A stretch of 64,000 nt of DNA from Candidatus Aquidulcis sp. (GCA_020723345.1 DYJA01000026.1:1-64000), one strand, 5' to 3'. Shown: positions 41,973-51,136, counted from the stretch's first letter. Program-made: numbers and translations. Notes: generated by a model not told the origin, from the sequence alone.

Positions 41973-42943
41973 AAGCGTTCGTCACCGGCGCGACCGGTTT
42001 CATCGGACGACGCCTCATCGAAAAGTTGCAGCGCGATGGCGTCGAGGTGATCGCGCTTGCGCGAAACGCGCCGCGCGATTTGCCCGGCAGCGTGCGCGTC
42101 GCGCGCGGCGACATTCTGGAACCGGATTCGCTCGGCGATGCGGGCGCGGGCGGTGATCGGCTCTATCATCTCGCCGCGTTGATTACGTTCGATCCGCGCC
42201 GCCGCGCCGAACTCGCGCGCGTGAACGGGCAAGGCACGGCGAATGTGCTGTCCGCCGCGCGGCGGTGGAACGTGGCGCGTACCGTCGTCGTGAGCAGCGC
42301 GTGCACGATGGGATTGGCGTACCAACAAGACCACATTCTGAATGAGGATTCGCCGCTCGCGCCGGAGTTGATCGAAAACAATCCGTACTTGGAAAGCAAA
42401 CTCGCCGCCGAACGCGCGGCGGCGGACGCGTCGCGCGAATGTCACGTTGCCATCGTCAACCCGACGACGGTGTACGGTCCCGGCGATTGGTCGCTCAACT
42501 CCGGCACACTGGTTTTACAGGTCGCGCGCGCGTTCGTGTTGCCGTTGCCGCCCGGCGGCAGTAATGTCGTGGACGTGGACGATGTGGTGGACGGAATTAT
42601 CGCAGCAGGCGAGCGCGGCAAATCGGGACGGCGTTACATTTTGGGCGGCGAGAATTTGTTGTTCGCGCAAATCTTTGCGACAGTCGCGCGCGTCGTGCAG
42701 CGTCGTCCGATTCTGATTCCGCTCCCGGCGTGGATGCGCGCGCCGATGACGCTCGCCGCGCGTATCGCCGGGCGATTGACCGGCAGTCGTTTTCTCACAC
42801 CGCAAATCGTCGGCGATTTATTCGCGTTCAAGTTTTATTCCAGCGCGCGCGCGCAAGGCGAACTGGGTTGGTCGCCGCGCTATGCGTTTCGCGAAAGCGT
42901 GGAACGCGCGTGGGAATTTTATCGACGCGCGCGACTCGTTTGA
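41969..42943 (+). CDS. NAD-dependent epimerase/dehydratase (extended SDR)
   Basis: This 324-residue Rossmann-fold enzyme has TGATGFIGRRL (6-16) for NAD binding, YLESK as the Tyr-x3-Lys catalytic pair and NPTTVYGPGD. It is likely a nucleotide-sugar epimerase or a sterol/hopanoid-type SDR. It overlaps both neighbours. Confidence 0.9.
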   Translation: MKAFVTGATGFIGRRLIEKLQRDGVEVIALARNAPRDLPGSVRVARGDILEPDSLGDAGAGGDRLYHLAALITFDPRRRAELARVNGQGTANVLSAARRWNVARTVVVSSACTMGLAYQQDHILNEDSPLAPELIENNPYLESKLAAERAAADASRECHVAIVNPTTVYGPGDWSLNSGTLVLQVARAFVLPLPPGGSNVVDVDDVVDGIIAAGERGKSGRRYILGGENLLFAQIFATVARVVQRRPILIPLPAWMRAPMTLAARIAGRLTGSRFLTPQIVGDLFAFKFYSSARAQGELGWSPRYAFRESVERAWEFYRRARLV

Positions 42944-43710
42944 TGCTAATGGAACGAAATCGAATTTCCGCGCAAGCGGTGAGAACCGCGAATCGAGAAT
43001 TTTACGACGCAGTCGCCGATCAGTACGAGGAGATCGATGGGCGGCGTTCGCCGGAATTGGAAACGTGGCTGCGCGGCAATCTTTCTGATTTACGCGCGCG
43101 CGCGCCCGGCGGAGCATTGCTCGACATCGGCGCGGGCAGTGGACTCGTGACGCGCTGCGCGGAGGGATTGTTCGCGCGGCGCGTCGGCATCGATCTGTCG
43201 CCGCGAATTCTTGCCGCGCATCGCGCGTGTTTCGATTCCGGCGCGGCAGCGGATGTGGAGCGTCTCCCTTTTCGCGACGCAAATTTCGATGTCGTGACGT
43301 GCTTCGCGGTGCTGCATCACTTGTACGATTTTGCTGGGCTGGTCGCCGAAGTCAAGCGCGTGCTCAAACCCGGCGGAATATTTTATTCCGATCACGATCT
43401 GGATCGTGGCTTTAGCAAGCGATTTCATTTTCCGTTGTCGGTGTACCGCCAATTTCGCAACGCGCGCGCCAAGTATCAGCGCGCGTGCGGCGCGCTCACA
43501 CCCGAGTTGTACGATCTGACGGAGTGGCAGGAACAAGGTGTGGACGCGCGGAATCTCATTCATCTATTCGAGCGCGCCGGGTTCTCAGTTCGCGCGCGTT
43601 TTCATTGGTTTGGCTTGATTCCGACGTTTGATCGGTTTGTGGGCGCGCGTTTTCAGGCGCGTGGTTGGTCGCCGTTGTTGTCTGTTGTCGCGATCAAGGA
43701 CACGTTGTGA
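42943..43710 (+). CDS. Class I SAM-dependent methyltransferase
   Basis: This 255-residue enzyme has LLDIGAGSGLVTR for SAM binding, VGIDLS, and FDVVTCFAVLHHL. The C-terminal part has GVDARNLIHLFERAGFSV. ATG at 42943 overlaps the last base of the epimerase stop; ATG at 42949 is also possible. The acceptor is unknown. Confidence 0.88.
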   Translation: MLMERNRISAQAVRTANREFYDAVADQYEEIDGRRSPELETWLRGNLSDLRARAPGGALLDIGAGSGLVTRCAEGLFARRVGIDLSPRILAAHRACFDSGAAADVERLPFRDANFDVVTCFAVLHHLYDFAGLVAEVKRVLKPGGIFYSDHDLDRGFSKRFHFPLSVYRQFRNARAKYQRACGALTPELYDLTEWQEQGVDARNLIHLFERAGFSVRARFHWFGLIPTFDRFVGARFQARGWSPLLSVVAIKDTL

Positions 43711-45671
43711 ATTACGTTTTGGTCATTGTCCAGGGACTCGTCGGCATCATTTGTTTTACGATGCCCGGTCTCGCGCTCTTGTCGTCGTGGCGTCGACGCC
43801 AGATACCGGCGCTGCCTGGCGCGTTCGTTCTGGCGGCGAGTTTCGTGCTGTCGTCCATTCTGATCGCGGGCTGGGAATTTGCCGCGCTGAATTTTTTCGA
43901 TTCAGCCGCCGCGCGCGCGCTGACTTGGTTATTCGTCGTCGCAATTTTGCTGTATACGATCTTTGGCGGTTGGAAGATCGGGTTGTCCTATTGCGCGCCG
44001 ATCGAGTTGTGGGAACGTCGCGCGTTCGCGCTCATCATAGTCATTGTGATCGGATGGCTCTTGACGATGCCGTTGTCGCCGTATCCGAGTCAGAGTTGGC
44101 TGCAACTGGGTGATCCGCCGAACTATTATCACGTCGCCGCAAATCTGGTCGCGGGCAAGGGCTGGCAGCCGAATTATTTCATCGGCGATTATTTGAATGG
44201 CGCATTATCGTACGTGGCCGCGCAGCCGATCCTCGTTCTCGTCACGACATTTTTCTTTCAGATATTCGGCGTGAATGGGTACTCGTTGTACGTGTACGAC
44301 GCGCTGGCGGGCGGGATTCTGATCTACATGCTAGCGGCGTTTGTTTGCTGGCGACCAAGCGACGAAGCAATTAGCGGCAAGCGAATCTTTTTTTCGACAT
44401 TCGGTTTCGCGTGCTTGCCGAGTTTTTTTATCCTGCTTGGCTTGGGGGTTGTCACCGCGCCGGGCGCGTTGGCGTTTGCGACGTTCACTGTAATTTGGAT
44501 TGCGCGCGGCGCGCCGCGCGGACTGAGATACTTGATTTCTGTGGCGGCGGCGGTTTTCCTTTTGTGGGTGCGACCCGAAGCCGCGCTCTTGGCGATTCTC
44601 TTGATCGTCGGCTGCGGTGTTCTCAATGGGTTCGCGACAGCGCGGCGCAGTCGCGCGGCGCAGGTAATTTGCTTGCTCGGGTTCTTGATCGCGTTGGTTT
44701 TATTTTGGGCGAATCTTCCGATCATCATGGATGCCGTGCCGGCGTCGCTCCAGAGTCTGGGGATCTTTTTCATGCGATTCGATCCCGGCAGTGAACAATT
44801 CGTTCAGATGTACGTTCCATACTGGGAACTGAATCGCAAACTTAGCCAGGTGAATCTTGGCACAGTATCGTTTGATGCGATCAAGAATAGCGCGATTGGG
44901 TTGGAATTGTACGCGCACCCGGCTGCCTTTCTTGGGTTTTTGATTGTGGAATTAGGCAACACGGCGACGGTGCTTGTGCCCGCGCTTAGTTTTCCAGAAG
45001 ATTATGCGCTCTCTCCACTGTTGGCATTGGCGATTCTCGGCGCGCTCGCCGCGCTCGCCTCGATGGACGCGGCACACAGATTGATCGTCGCGGTACTCGT
45101 CGCGTTCTTGTTGTGTCTCCCGCTGCTCAACTTTGGCGCGGGGATCAGGCATTACTTGATGATCTCGCCGGTGCTCGTCGCGCTGGCTTTGCGGTCGGTC
45201 GTCCAAAATTGGCGAAGGCGTGTTCAATATTCCGCGACGCCGGTTCGTCGTCCGACAATTTGGATCGCGGCAGGTTTGATGTGTTTGATTGTCGCGTTGG
45301 ATTTTTCGCGGCTGGTTGCGATTCGGCTGGCGGCGGAGAACCAGAGTTACGCGCCGATCCTGCGCGATATTCAATTGATCACGCCGCCGAACGCGCTGAT
45401 CGCGTCCAGTTATCCGCAGTTGATTACGTGCGTTACCGGTCGCCCGAGCGTGGGGACGACGTGGTTGGCGGAAGATGTCGAACTCGTCGTCAAGAAATAC
45501 GCGCCGGAGTTTATCTTGGTGGACAACGCGCGCGATGGTCCCGCTAACTACACGCTCTTGACAAAAAAGAATGGCTTGACGATCTCAGGGTACGTCCCTG
45601 TGATTCACAACGAGACGCAGCAATACATTTTGTTTCGCGCGATTTCTTCAACGACATCGAGCGCGGATTGA
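43707..45671 (+). CDS. Large multi-spanning membrane protein, glycosyltransferase-like
   Basis: This 654-residue membrane protein has LGDPPNYYHVAANLVAGKGWQPN after about five hydrophobic segments, which resembles the loop of GT39-type enzymes, and a C-terminal soluble segment with PPNALIASSYPQL and LVDNARDGP. GTG at 43707 overlaps the previous TGA. Its codon use is less extreme in GC than that of its neighbours. The enzyme class is inferred from context. Confidence 0.72.
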   Translation: MNYVLVIVQGLVGIICFTMPGLALLSSWRRRQIPALPGAFVLAASFVLSSILIAGWEFAALNFFDSAAARALTWLFVVAILLYTIFGGWKIGLSYCAPIELWERRAFALIIVIVIGWLLTMPLSPYPSQSWLQLGDPPNYYHVAANLVAGKGWQPNYFIGDYLNGALSYVAAQPILVLVTTFFFQIFGVNGYSLYVYDALAGGILIYMLAAFVCWRPSDEAISGKRIFFSTFGFACLPSFFILLGLGVVTAPGALAFATFTVIWIARGAPRGLRYLISVAAAVFLLWVRPEAALLAILLIVGCGVLNGFATARRSRAAQVICLLGFLIALVLFWANLPIIMDAVPASLQSLGIFFMRFDPGSEQFVQMYVPYWELNRKLSQVNLGTVSFDAIKNSAIGLELYAHPAAFLGFLIVELGNTATVLVPALSFPEDYALSPLLALAILGALAALASMDAAHRLIVAVLVAFLLCLPLLNFGAGIRHYLMISPVLVALALRSVVQNWRRRVQYSATPVRRPTIWIAAGLMCLIVALDFSRLVAIRLAAENQSYAPILRDIQLITPPNALIASSYPQLITCVTGRPSVGTTWLAEDVELVVKKYAPEFILVDNARDGPANYTLLTKKNGLTISGYVPVIHNETQQYILFRAISSTTSSAD

Positions 45672-45697
45672 TGATGATAGGATTTGGAGTGTAGGAA

Positions 45698-47095
45698 ATG
45701 AAAATCTTGTTGCTTTCGGCGCCCTACTTGCCCGAATATATGCGAAACGCGCGCTGCGATTTTGTGTCGCTGTCTGCGACGCAGTGGTATCCGATTTTGC
45801 TCGGCTACTGCGGCGCGTATCTCGAAGGGCAAGGGCACGCGGCCAAATTGATCGACGCGCCCGCGCATTATCTCGATCATGACGCGACGCGCCGCATCGT
45901 GCGCGATTATCGTCCCGATTTGCTCGTCCTTTACACCGGCTATATGAGCGAAGAGAATGATCTCGCGTTCGCCGATCCGCTGGTCGAAGAACTGGGTTGC
46001 GCCGCGGTCATCGTCGGTCCGTACGCGTCGATCAACCCGGAGCAAACGCTCGCGCGCGCGCGCGTGATCGACAAACTTGTCGTCGGACAATTCGAGCACC
46101 CGGTCGGCGAATTGGCGGCGCGACGCGCGCCCGGCGAGATCCGCAATCTCTTGATCAAGTCCGAAAATAAAATTGTCGCGAATCCCGCGCGTCCGTATCT
46201 GTCGCGCGCCGAACTTGATGCGATTCCGTTCGTCTCGCGCTTTTTCAAAAATCAAATTGACATTCGCCGCTACAAAACGCCCTCCGAATATTTCCCGTTC
46301 ATGGACATGATGGTCGGGCGTGGCTGTCAATGGGGGATGTGTACGTACTGTCTGTGGGTGCACACGTACGTCAAAGGGATGACGTACCAGACGCGCAGCA
46401 TCGCCAACGTGATTGAAGAATTTCGTTTCATCGTCAAAGAGATGCCGCAGATTCGTTCGGTGATGCTACAAGACGATACGTTCACCGAAGAAATCGCGCG
46501 CGAATTTAGCGAAGCGAAAATCGCGGCGGGGATCAAGTTGCCCTGGTCGTGTTACGCGCGCGCGAACATGAGTTACGACGCGCTTGCGTTGATCAAGCGC
46601 GCAGGTTGCCGCAATTTGCACGTCGGTTACGAATCGGCGGACCCGGAGGTGTTGAAGCGGATCAAAAAGGGATTGTCGGTCGAACGGATGACGAAATTCA
46701 CCGCCGACGCCAAACGCGCGGGCTTGCGAATTCACGGCGATTTCGCGCTCGGTTTTCCGGGCGAAACGCCGGAGCGTGCGCGCAAGACAGTCGAGTGGGC
46801 ATGCCGGATGAACCCGGACACCGCGCAATTCCAATTGATGATTCCATTTCCCGGCACGCCGTTTTACGACGAGATGCGCGCGAACGGTTGGCTGAACGAC
46901 GCGGGTCAACCGGATATGCCGCAATTCACCAACGCGCAGATCCGCGCGATGGCAAAGCGCGCGTATCGCGCGTTCTACTTCAGCCCGCAGTATTTTTGGA
47001 AAAGCGTCCGCCATCCGTACGAACATTTCTTCGGACGCCTCAAGACGATCAGTCGCGCGATTCCGGCGATACTGTGGAAAGAGTGGCAGGTCTGA
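45698..47095 (+). CDS. B12-binding-domain radical SAM protein with a C-x4-C-x2-C motif
   Basis: This 465-residue protein has an N-terminal cobalamin-binding-like Rossmann domain (MKILLLSAPYLPEY onward), then the SAM domain with GRGCQWGMCTYC (about 206-217), in which the first spacing is four residues and not three, and LQDDTFTE and GFPGETPE downstream. Such enzymes often methylate or cyclise unactivated carbons in lipids, hopanoids or natural products. It is the first gene after the large membrane protein, with a 26-bp gap. Confidence 0.85.
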   Translation: MKILLLSAPYLPEYMRNARCDFVSLSATQWYPILLGYCGAYLEGQGHAAKLIDAPAHYLDHDATRRIVRDYRPDLLVLYTGYMSEENDLAFADPLVEELGCAAVIVGPYASINPEQTLARARVIDKLVVGQFEHPVGELAARRAPGEIRNLLIKSENKIVANPARPYLSRAELDAIPFVSRFFKNQIDIRRYKTPSEYFPFMDMMVGRGCQWGMCTYCLWVHTYVKGMTYQTRSIANVIEEFRFIVKEMPQIRSVMLQDDTFTEEIAREFSEAKIAAGIKLPWSCYARANMSYDALALIKRAGCRNLHVGYESADPEVLKRIKKGLSVERMTKFTADAKRAGLRIHGDFALGFPGETPERARKTVEWACRMNPDTAQFQLMIPFPGTPFYDEMRANGWLNDAGQPDMPQFTNAQIRAMAKRAYRAFYFSPQYFWKSVRHPYEHFFGRLKTISRAIPAILWKEWQV

Positions 47096-47109
47096 GGAGG
47101 TAAATCGCG

Positions 47110-48096
47110 ATGAAGCGTTTTGTTGTGCTGACCGGAATTGCGCTGATCATTTTCGGCGCGATGTTCTACGTCGTCGGATCGCTCGCGCGCGATCGCGCGC
47201 TGGCGGATGCTGACCGCGAACTCGTTGTGCGCGCGCAGTTCTTTGCGAACGCGCTCGACCGCGTGTTGCAGCAGCGGATGATGCAAACGTTCACCTACGC
47301 CGCGCTGCCGTCGCTGCGCGGTTTTGCCGCGTCGGAAGAAACGACGCGCGACGCGCGCACGGCGGTCGCGCGCACCGAACTCGCCGCGCTGGCTTCGGCG
47401 GATCCGAATATTCACGCCGCGACGATTGTCGACGCGCGCGGCATCGTCATTATGACCACCGACAATGCGATGTACGCGGATTGGCGCGCGCGTTTCTTCG
47501 TCGGCGAAGCGCTGCGCGGACATTTGTACGCGTCCGCGCCCGCGCGCGAGCCGGATGAGATCGCGCAGTTCTACAGCGCGCCGATTCTCAACAACGCGGG
47601 GGAGATCGCGGGCGCGCTCGTCTTGCGCGTCGACGCGCAGGAAATGTGGAACGCGCTCGACGCGCCGTACGGCGTGATGCTCGTGGACGAGTTCGGCGTC
47701 CGGATCATGGATCGTTCCTTCACGCAACTTTTTACCGCGCTCGCGCCGCTGCCGGTCGACATCGCCGCCAAACCGCTCGCGGAAAAACGGTACGGCGCGG
47801 AGATCGCGCAAATTCGCGCGACGGAATTGAACGACTTGGCGGAGGTCGTCAAGCGCGGCGGCGCGGCGCAAGTGGTGTATCGCGACGCGAAAGGGCGCGC
47901 CGTTCACGCGGCGACGCGGCGCATTGCGACGAATCCCTGGACGGTGATTGCGTTTGAAAGTGAGGACGATATTCTGTTGCCGGTGCGCCAAACGATGTAC
48001 TCACAGATTGGTTTAGCGATTGCCTCCGCGCTGATCACGCTGGCGATGGTCTATATCGCGCAGTCGGCGATTGCTGCGCTTGAGAAAAAACGGTGA
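47110..48096 (+). CDS. Cache-type sensor domain protein without output domain
   Basis: This 328-residue protein has one N-terminal and one C-terminal membrane segment around a periplasmic region of about 260 residues that looks like a Cache/PAS-like sensor (IHAATIVDARGIVIMTTD, FYSAPILNNAGEIAGALVL, VMLVDEFGVRIMD). It ends a few residues after the second segment, so no kinase, HAMP, cyclase or chemoreceptor part follows. GAGGAGG precedes the ATG. It may be truncated, or it may sense for a separate partner. Confidence 0.75.
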   Translation: MKRFVVLTGIALIIFGAMFYVVGSLARDRALADADRELVVRAQFFANALDRVLQQRMMQTFTYAALPSLRGFAASEETTRDARTAVARTELAALASADPNIHAATIVDARGIVIMTTDNAMYADWRARFFVGEALRGHLYASAPAREPDEIAQFYSAPILNNAGEIAGALVLRVDAQEMWNALDAPYGVMLVDEFGVRIMDRSFTQLFTALAPLPVDIAAKPLAEKRYGAEIAQIRATELNDLAEVVKRGGAAQVVYRDAKGRAVHAATRRIATNPWTVIAFESEDDILLPVRQTMYSQIGLAIASALITLAMVYIAQSAIAALEKKR

Positions 48097-49625
48097 AACC
48101 GCGCGCGACGATTTTGCTGCTTGCCGCGTTGTTGAGCGCGGGCGTGTACCTTGTGTTCGCGGTGTGGCGCGGCGTCGTCGGCTTTCCGCTCGATGACGCG
48201 TGGATTCATCAGGTCTACGCGCGTAACCTCGCGACGCGCGGTGAGTTGGCGTTCTTCGCGGGACAACCGAGCGCGGGTTCCACATCGCCGCTCTGGACGA
48301 TCCTGCTTTCCATCGGTTATCTGCTCCATCTCGATTTCCGCGCCTGGACATATTTGCTCGGCAGCGCTTTCCTCGCCGCGAGCGCGCTTTTGATTTCACG
48401 CTTCACGTTTCACGCAACACGCAGCACGCATCCTTCGACTGCGCTGCGCTCCGCTCAGGACGTATCACGCCTTGCGCTTCCCCTGTTCTTTCTCTTCGAA
48501 TGGCACCTCGTCTGGAGCGCGGCAAGTGGAATGGAAATTCCATTATTCATTTTTCTTTCGCTGCTTTTGCTCGAACGCTTGTACGCGCGCGCAAACGCAG
48601 GGATACTGGGATTGCTCGCGGGCTTGCTCACGCTCACGCGTCCCGAAGGCGTCGCGCTGGCTGCGTTGGTAGGCGTCGGATTGCTGGGACAAAAGATCGA
48701 ACCGCCAAGATGCGAAGAACGCAAAGAAAGAAAATTGGATCGTCTTCGCGTCCTTTGCGCCTTCGCGGTTCAATTCGGTATCGGGTTTGGTCTGGTCCTC
48801 GCGCCGTACGTTGTGTTCAACCTCGCGACAAGCGGCACGCTTTTGCCCAACACCTTTTACGCCAAGAGCGCGGAGTACGCGGAAGTGTTTGCGCGCGCGC
48901 CACTCGTCGCGCGCTGGCTCGAATTGTTGTTCACGCCGTTCATTGGCGCGCAGATTTTGTTGATCCCAGGATTGATTTACGGCATAATCGCGCTCGCGCG
49001 TGAACGACAGTGGCGCGCGTTGATCCCGTTTGCGTGGATTTTGCTCTTGCCCGCGCTGTACGCGTGGCGTCTGCCGGTCGCGTACCAACACGGTCGCTAC
49101 GAAATGCCGATCATTCCGTTCATCGTGTTGTACGGCGTTTGGGGTACTAGCGCGCTGCTGACACGCGTGAGGAATTTCGTCGCGCGCGCGACGTGGACGC
49201 TTTCGATTGCCGCGACGCTGCTCGCGTTCTGGCTGATCGGCGCGGCGCAGTACGCCGTCGATGTGGCGATCATCGACGGCGAGATGGTGCAGTCCGCGCG
49301 CTGGATCGCCGCCAACGCGCCCGCCGACGCGGTCGTCGCCGCGCACGACATCGGCGCGCTCGGCTATTTCTACGCGCGACCGTTCATCGATCTCGCGGGG
49401 CTCGTGTCGCCCGAAGTGATTCCGTTCATCCGCGACGAAGATCGCCTGCGCGAATATCTTTTCTCGCGCCAGGCGACCTTCGTGGTGGTGTTCCCCGGTT
49501 GGTATTCCAAGTTCGACGCGGATCCGCGTTTTGTGCGCGCGTATCAAACGGATTGTGCGGCGACGCGCGCGGCGGGGGAGAAGAACATGGTGGTGTACGA
49601 AATTCGCTTGACAGGAGAGAAATAG
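48093..49625 (+). CDS. GT39-like membrane glycosyltransferase with two repeat inserts
   Basis: This 510-residue protein has FPLDDAWIHQVYARNLATRG as its acidic loop and GSTSPLWT. Two in-frame repeats occur: HATRSTHPSTALRSAQDVSR (48400-48475) and EPPRCEERKERKLDRLRV (48703-48780), the second being the translation of a CCGCCAAG...CTTCGCGGTT palindrome. The C-terminal part has HDIGALGYFYARPFIDLAGL. GTG at 48093 overlaps the previous TGA. The 3' end overlaps the hicB promoter. Confidence 0.85.
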   Translation: MKPRATILLLAALLSAGVYLVFAVWRGVVGFPLDDAWIHQVYARNLATRGELAFFAGQPSAGSTSPLWTILLSIGYLLHLDFRAWTYLLGSAFLAASALLISRFTFHATRSTHPSTALRSAQDVSRLALPLFFLFEWHLVWSAASGMEIPLFIFLSLLLLERLYARANAGILGLLAGLLTLTRPEGVALAALVGVGLLGQKIEPPRCEERKERKLDRLRVLCAFAVQFGIGFGLVLAPYVVFNLATSGTLLPNTFYAKSAEYAEVFARAPLVARWLELLFTPFIGAQILLIPGLIYGIIALARERQWRALIPFAWILLLPALYAWRLPVAYQHGRYEMPIIPFIVLYGVWGTSALLTRVRNFVARATWTLSIAATLLAFWLIGAAQYAVDVAIIDGEMVQSARWIAANAPADAVVAAHDIGALGYFYARPFIDLAGLVSPEVIPFIRDEDRLREYLFSRQATFVVVFPGWYSKFDADPRFVRAYQTDCAATRAAGEKNMVVYEIRLTGEK

Positions 49626-49635
49626 GACGTATAAT
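49608..49635 (+). promoter_or_regulatory. Near-perfect promoter of hicB-hicA
   Basis: TTGACA (49608-49613) and TATAAT (49630-49635) are 16 bp apart. The -35 lies inside the last codons of the upstream glycosyltransferase gene. Transcription would start at about 49642 and HicB start codons follow at 49658. Confidence 0.82.
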
Positions 49636-49657
49636 TTGATCTGAGCGAGGTGAGCGC

Positions 49658-49906
49658 ATGATGAACTATCGAATTCGTTTGGTCTTGGAGCCGAATCCAG
49701 GCGGCGTGTTCACAGTGACGAGCCCCGATGTGCCCGGTTTAGTCACAGAAGGGAGCACGGCGTCAGAGATACAGGCGAATGTGCAAGACGCGTTGGAGGC
49801 ATTGTTCGAAGCGTGGGCAGAGTTGGGCAAGCCAATTCCATCGGCTTTACAACCGCTCGTTCTCGATCACGCGCAAACGATCGAGACCTTGGTCACTGCC
49901 GCATGA
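49658..49906 (+). CDS. hicB: HicB-like antitoxin
   Basis: This 82-residue protein has the partial RNase H-like fold of HicB antitoxins: YRIRLVLEPNPGGVFTVTSPDVPG (4-27) and GSTASEIQANVQDALEAL. It has no C-terminal DNA-binding domain, so it belongs to the short class. It overlaps hicA by ATGA. The antitoxin-first order is the reverse of the classical hicA-hicB order but is common in this family. Confidence 0.9.
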   Translation: MMNYRIRLVLEPNPGGVFTVTSPDVPGLVTEGSTASEIQANVQDALEALFEAWAELGKPIPSALQPLVLDHAQTIETLVTAA

Positions 49907-50115
49907 AATATCGCGATGTCGCGAGGCGGTTGCGCGAATTAGGATGTCAAGAATTGGCGCGCGGCAAAGGATCTCATTGCAAGTGGTACAATCCGACGAA
50001 TGGTATGCTGACCAGTGTGCCAGATTGGGGGAGCAAAGACCTGGCGCCAGGAACTGTCCGCGCGGTCATTCGCGAACTTGGAATATCACGTGAAGAATTT
50101 GGATCAATCAAGTAG
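49903..50115 (+). CDS. hicA: HicA-like mRNA interferase toxin
   Basis: This 70-residue protein has the double-stranded-RNA-binding-like fold of HicA with the catalytic His in GKGSHCKWYNP (22-32 region). HicA cleaves mRNA and is neutralised by HicB. The ATG at 49903 overlaps the hicB stop. The fold is complete in length, so the pair may be active. Confidence 0.9.
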   Translation: MKYRDVARRLRELGCQELARGKGSHCKWYNPTNGMLTSVPDWGSKDLAPGTVRAVIRELGISREEFGSIK

Positions 50116-50117
50116 GG

Positions 50118-50200
50118 ATGTTCGACCCTGGCATGACTGTGGCGTGCTTCGCCACAGCCACGTTCCCGCCAGGGCAAGTGTTGAACGCCCCTACGTATTT
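50118..50200. repeat. CCCTGGC palindrome between hicA and fmt
   Basis: GTAGGG...CCCTGGC pairs with GCCAGGG...CCCCTAC around a TGTGGCG/CGCCACA inner hairpin. It lies between two convergent genes and could terminate both transcripts. Confidence 0.75.
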
Positions 50201-51126
50201 TTTAAGACGCTGCCAATAAACTCACGCTGCCCTCGCACGAACTCTTCAATCTTCATCGCGCGTTTCCCCGCCAACTGAATCTCGCGCAAAACCAGAACGC
50301 CGTCGCCGGTGGTGACGGCGATTTCTTTTCCCGATTGAATCACGCGTCCTGGCGCGGCGTCGGTTTTTCTTGGCGATGCTTCCGCGCGTAAAATCTTCAA
50401 CGGCGCACCGTTCCAAAACGTGTACGCCGAGGGCCACGGATTGAACGCGCGCACGCGTCGCGCGATTTCGATGGCGGAGCGCGTCCAATCAATCAGCCCT
50501 TCCTCTTTTTTGATCTGCTTGAACATCGTCGCGCGCGAGTGATCTTGCGGCTGCGGCGCGATTTCTCCGACGAGGATGCGCGGCAGCGTTTCGATCATCA
50601 ATTCCGCCGCGAGGTTCGCGAGTTTCGGCGTGAGCGCGCCGGTCGTATCGTCGTCCGCAATCGTGATCGCGCGCTGCGCGAGAATCGGTCCCGTGTCGAG
50701 TCCTTCGTCCATCTGCATCAGCGTAATGCCGGTCTCCGCATCGCCCGCGAGAATCGCCGCCATAATCGGCGCAGCGCCGCGATGGCGCGGCAAAAGCGAC
50801 GCGTGCGTGTTGACGCAGCCGCGTGGCGGAATCGCCAAAACGTCGCGCGGCAAGATCAAACCGTACGCTGCAACAATGATGAGATCGGGCGCGCGCGCGC
50901 GCAGTTGCGCGATGTGTTCCGGCGCGCGCAATGTCGGTGGTTGAAAGATCGGCAAGCTGCGCGCCAGCGCGAGTTGTTTGATCGGCGAGGGCTGCAGTTG
51001 CTTGCCGCGCCCGGCGGGTTGATCGGCGCGCGTGTACACGCCGACGATTTCATGCGACGTGCGCGTCAGCGCGTCGAGAACCGGTGCCGCGAATTCGGGC
51101 GTGCCCATGAAGACGAGGTGAGACAT
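50191..51126 (-). CDS. fmt: Methionyl-tRNA formyltransferase
   Basis: This enzyme formylates initiator Met-tRNA with 10-formyltetrahydrofolate. The 311-residue length is normal. VNTHASLLPRHRGAAPI (105-121) holds the catalytic Asn106 and His108, DEGLDTGPIL is present, and the C-terminal OB-like domain is complete. The usual neighbours def and priA are not adjacent. A 34-bp palindrome lies 10 bp upstream of the ATG. Confidence 0.97.
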   Translation of the reverse strand: MSHLVFMGTPEFAAPVLDALTRTSHEIVGVYTRADQPAGRGKQLQPSPIKQLALARSLPIFQPPTLRAPEHIAQLRARAPDLIIVAAYGLILPRDVLAIPPRGCVNTHASLLPRHRGAAPIMAAILAGDAETGITLMQMDEGLDTGPILAQRAITIADDDTTGALTPKLANLAAELMIETLPRILVGEIAPQPQDHSRATMFKQIKKEEGLIDWTRSAIEIARRVRAFNPWPSAYTFWNGAPLKILRAEASPRKTDAAPGRVIQSGKEIAVTTGDGVLVLREIQLAGKRAMKIEEFVRGQREFIGSVLKNT

Positions 51127-51136
51127 TTGTCCTCCG

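Noticed and set aside
40905-47095. Hopanoid biosynthesis cluster (HpnH/HpnA/HpnJ-like)
   Set aside because: A radical SAM, an SDR and a B12 radical SAM are present, but the first has a SPASM-like C-terminus and no complete squalene-hopene cyclase is in the window.
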